14,541 nt of DNA. It comes from Actinomycetota bacterium. GTDB taxonomy: Bacteria > Actinomycetota > Actinomycetes > Actinomycetales > Microbacteriaceae. The stretch lies in assembly GCA_009703845.1 (NCBI GenBank), contig WLFI01000004.1, forward strand, positions 1 to 14,541. The letters are read 5' to 3'. Of the stretch, positions 12,642 through 14,541 are shown in pieces (the first letter of the stretch is position 1; every line of letters begins with the position of its first letter). Position numbers and translations under genes: made by a program. The notes under the pieces are model-generated. The model was given only the letters and a program-made list of their open reading frames with translations. It made no database searches and had not been told where the DNA came from.

Positions 12642-14541
12642 ATGTACCCAACCAAATCGAAACTGCTGATCGACGCCATCACGAATGGTGTGGTCGTGGC
12701 CGATGGCGCAATGGGAACAATGATTCAAGCGGCTGCTCCGTCATTAGCCGACTTTGAAGGCCATGAGGGCTGCAACGAGGTTTTGAACGTAACCCGCAAA
12801 GACATCATCGCCGACATTCACCGCGCCTACCTGTCTGCCGGTTCACAGGCGATTGAAACCAACACCTTTGGTGCGAACCTAGCGAACCTAGCGGAATACG
12901 GCATCGAAGGTCGCATCGAAGAATTGGCCGAGGCTGGTGCGCAAATTGCCCGAGCAGTCGCAGATGAGTTTGACACCCCAGATGAGCCACGTTGGGTGCT
13001 TGGCTCGGTTGGTCCGGGAACAAAGCTGCCGACGTTGCTGCACACCGAATATCGCACCCTTCGCGACGCCTATCAAACGCAAACCCGGGGCTTGATTCGA
13101 GGTGGATGCGACGCGATTCTGATCGAAACCGCACAAGACCTACTTCAAGCAAAGGCCGCCATCGTTGGCGCTAAGCGTGCAATGACCCAACTAGAAATCA
13201 AGCTTCCAATCGTCGTTTCGGTGACCATCGAAACTACCGGAACCATGCTTCTCGGTTCTGAAATCGGCGCCGCTCTAACAGCCCTATCTGCTCTAGGTAT
13301 TGATGCCATCGGCCTCAACTGCGCTACCGGCCCAACCGAGATGAGCGAGCACCTTCGCTACCTTGCCAAGTTCTCAAAGCTTCCACTGGTTGTCATGCCG
13401 AACGCCGGCCTGCCGATTTTGACTTCTGACGGCGCGCACTATCCGCTCACCGACGTCGAGCTGGCATCTGCACAGCAGCAATTCATTAAAGAATATGGCG
13501 CTGGTCTGGTTGGCGGATGCTGTGGAACGACTCCAGCGCACATCCGCGCTCTTGCAACGGCAGTGAAGGGTAAAACCCCGAAGCGCCCGACCTGGGTTGA
13601 TGAACCTGGTCTTGCCAGCCTTTATCAGCACCAGCCGTTCGATCAGACCATGACCTACCTGTCGATCGGTGAACGCACCAATGCCAACGGTTCGAAGGCC
13701 TTCAGGGATGCCCTGCTCAGCCAAAACTGGGACGAATGCATCGAGATCGCAAAGTCACAAACTCGTGAGGGTGCTCACACGCTAGACGTATGTGTCGATT
13801 ATGTGGGCCGCGATGGAGCGCGCGATATGCGCGACTTCGTATCGCGCTTGGTTACCGCGACGACCCTTCCAATCGTTCTCGACTCAACGGAGCCGGGCGT
13901 GCTCGAAGCCGGCCTTGAGTGCATCGGTGGGCGAGCCATGATCAACTCGGTCAACTATGAAGACGGCGATGGCCCAACCTCACGTTTTGCAAAAATCATG
14001 CCGATCGTGAAAGAGCACGGCGCAGCTGTAGTAGCACTGACCATTGACGAAACCGGCCAGGCCAGAACGGCAGAAACGAAGTTCGCCATCGCCAGCCGTT
14101 TGATTGAAGACCTAATCTCTAATTGGGGAATGAGCCTTCACGACATCGTCGTTGACACGCTTACTTTTCCGATCGCCACCGGCCAAGACGAAACTCGCCG
14201 CGACGGGCTCGAAACTATCGAGGCCATCCGCCGCTTGAACGAGCGCTACCCGGGTGTACAAACCACTTTGGGCATCTCTAACATTTCGTTCGGCCTAAGC
14301 CCAGCCGCGCGTCACGTGCTGAACTCTGTGTTCTTGCACGAGTGCGTGCAGGCTGGGCTAACCTCTGCCATCGTTCACGCGGCTCGAATCATGCCGCTGG
14401 CGCAGATTCCTCAAGAGCAGCTCAAAGTCGCTCTAGATCTGATCTATGACCGCCGAGAGTACGACACAGACGGCAATGTGACATTTGACCCACTGACCAA
14501 ACTGCTCGACACCTTCTCTGGTGTTGACTCGACTTCAGCAA
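12642..14541 (+). CDS. metH: Cobalamin-dependent methionine synthase MetH (N-terminal part)
   Basis: The frame is open from the ATG at 12642 to the window edge, 633 codons, so the gene is cut off and its C-terminus lies outside. The homocysteine-binding barrel comes first (about 1-310), beginning VVVADGAMGTMIQ and bearing the three zinc cysteines: Cys227 in GLNCATGP, and Cys293 and Cys294 in GGCCGTTP. The pterin-binding domain follows, opening with SIGERTNANGSK (341-352). The cobalamin-binding and reactivation domains of a full MetH (about 1,200 residues) would be further right. It moves the methyl of 5-methyl-THF through cobalamin to homocysteine. GGAGG (12634-12638) lies only three bases from the ATG, an unusually tight spacing. 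No cobalamin riboswitch fits in the 89-bp upstream gap. Confidence 0.96.
   Translation, partial: MYPTKSKLLIDAITNGVVVADGAMGTMIQAAAPSLADFEGHEGCNEVLNVTRKDIIADIHRAYLSAGSQAIETNTFGANLANLAEYGIEGRIEELAEAGAQIARAVADEFDTPDEPRWVLGSVGPGTKLPTLLHTEYRTLRDAYQTQTRGLIRGGCDAILIETAQDLLQAKAAIVGAKRAMTQLEIKLPIVVSVTIETTGTMLLGSEIGAALTALSALGIDAIGLNCATGPTEMSEHLRYLAKFSKLPLVVMPNAGLPILTSDGAHYPLTDVELASAQQQFIKEYGAGLVGGCCGTTPAHIRALATAVKGKTPKRPTWVDEPGLASLYQHQPFDQTMTYLSIGERTNANGSKAFRDALLSQNWDECIEIAKSQTREGAHTLDVCVDYVGRDGARDMRDFVSRLVTATTLPIVLDSTEPGVLEAGLECIGGRAMINSVNYEDGDGPTSRFAKIMPIVKEHGAAVVALTIDETGQARTAETKFAIASRLIEDLISNWGMSLHDIVVDTLTFPIATGQDETRRDGLETIEAIRRLNERYPGVQTTLGISNISFGLSPAARHVLNSVFLHECVQAGLTSAIVHAARIMPLAQIPQEQLKVALDLIYDRREYDTDGNVTFDPLTKLLDTFSGVDSTSA

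Noticed and set aside
12867..12893. Tandem 9-base repeat GCGAACCTA in metH
   Set aside because: It encodes ANLANLAEY, a normal stretch of the homocysteine-binding domain, so the repeat follows from the protein sequence.
12805..13152. Open frames of 76-115 codons on the minus strand opposite metH
   Set aside because: They are antisense shadows of a strongly conserved gene, show no recognisable motif or ribosome site, and overlap one another in several frames.
1..14541. CRISPR arrays, insertion sequences, prophage, toxin-antitoxin, tRNA or other defence islands
   Set aside because: Reading both strands showed no spaced repeats, transposase, terminal inverted repeats or tRNA-like folds; every gene fits a core function or a conserved small family.

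Overview
This window looks like ordinary core chromosome of a small-genome actinobacterium, most likely a Microbacteriaceae-type organism; the freshwater 'Luna' lineages (Rhodoluna, Aquiluna and relatives) are a reasonable guess. The basis is the gene set: a SURF1/DUF3099 operon, an InhA-type FabI behind FabG, a Corynebacterineae-type glycogen synthase divergent from glgC, and a zinc-free L31. Other pointers are frequent GTG/TTG starts and several genes with no visible Shine-Dalgarno. Base composition looks to be in the mid-50s percent GC by eye (not counted). It is uniform, and I see no insertion sequence, prophage, tRNA, rRNA, CRISPR or sign of transfer. No gene-free stretch exceeds about 110 bases.

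Layout. 1-252: 3' end of a DUF59 (SufT/MIP18-like) Fe-S assembly gene. 274-1287: Gfo/Idh/MocA oxidoreductase. 1308-1898 (minus): BioY biotin transporter, divergent from an ABC-F ATPase (2004-3602) with overlapping promoters. 3610-4900 (minus): a three-gene membrane/oxidase-assembly operon, transcribed DUF3099, a 60-aa Cys-rich protein, then SURF1. 5008-6547: fabG then fabI, the two reductases of type II fatty-acid elongation, closed by a strong two-way terminator shared with the convergent serB. 6596-8466 (minus): glgC then serB, overlapping by 4 bp. 8523-10506: glgA/glgM, divergent from glgC, then an orphan ABC ATPase. 10584-10835: rpmE2 (L31 type B) with its own promoter, a 5'-end hairpin and a strong two-way terminator. 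10899-11624 (minus): DEDDh exonuclease. 11683-12552 (minus): metF, divergent from metH (12642 to the window edge, incomplete).

How the genes work together. GlgC makes ADP-glucose and the GlgA/GlgM-type enzyme uses it. MetF makes the 5-methyl-THF that MetH uses to methylate homocysteine. FabG and FabI perform the first and last reductions of each fatty-acid cycle. SURF1 supports cytochrome c oxidase assembly, and BioY feeds biotin to carboxylases that supply fatty-acid synthesis.

I did not find an evident new biological system. The items most worth a second look are regulatory: an imperfect 28-bp inverted repeat across the fabG -10 and start point, a recurrent TAGACT-type -10 with several apparently leaderless genes, overlapping face-to-face bioY/ABC-F promoters and a candidate L31 leader. 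To these I add the 60-aa Cys/His protein in the SURF1 operon and an Ala at the InhA Ser94 position of FabI.
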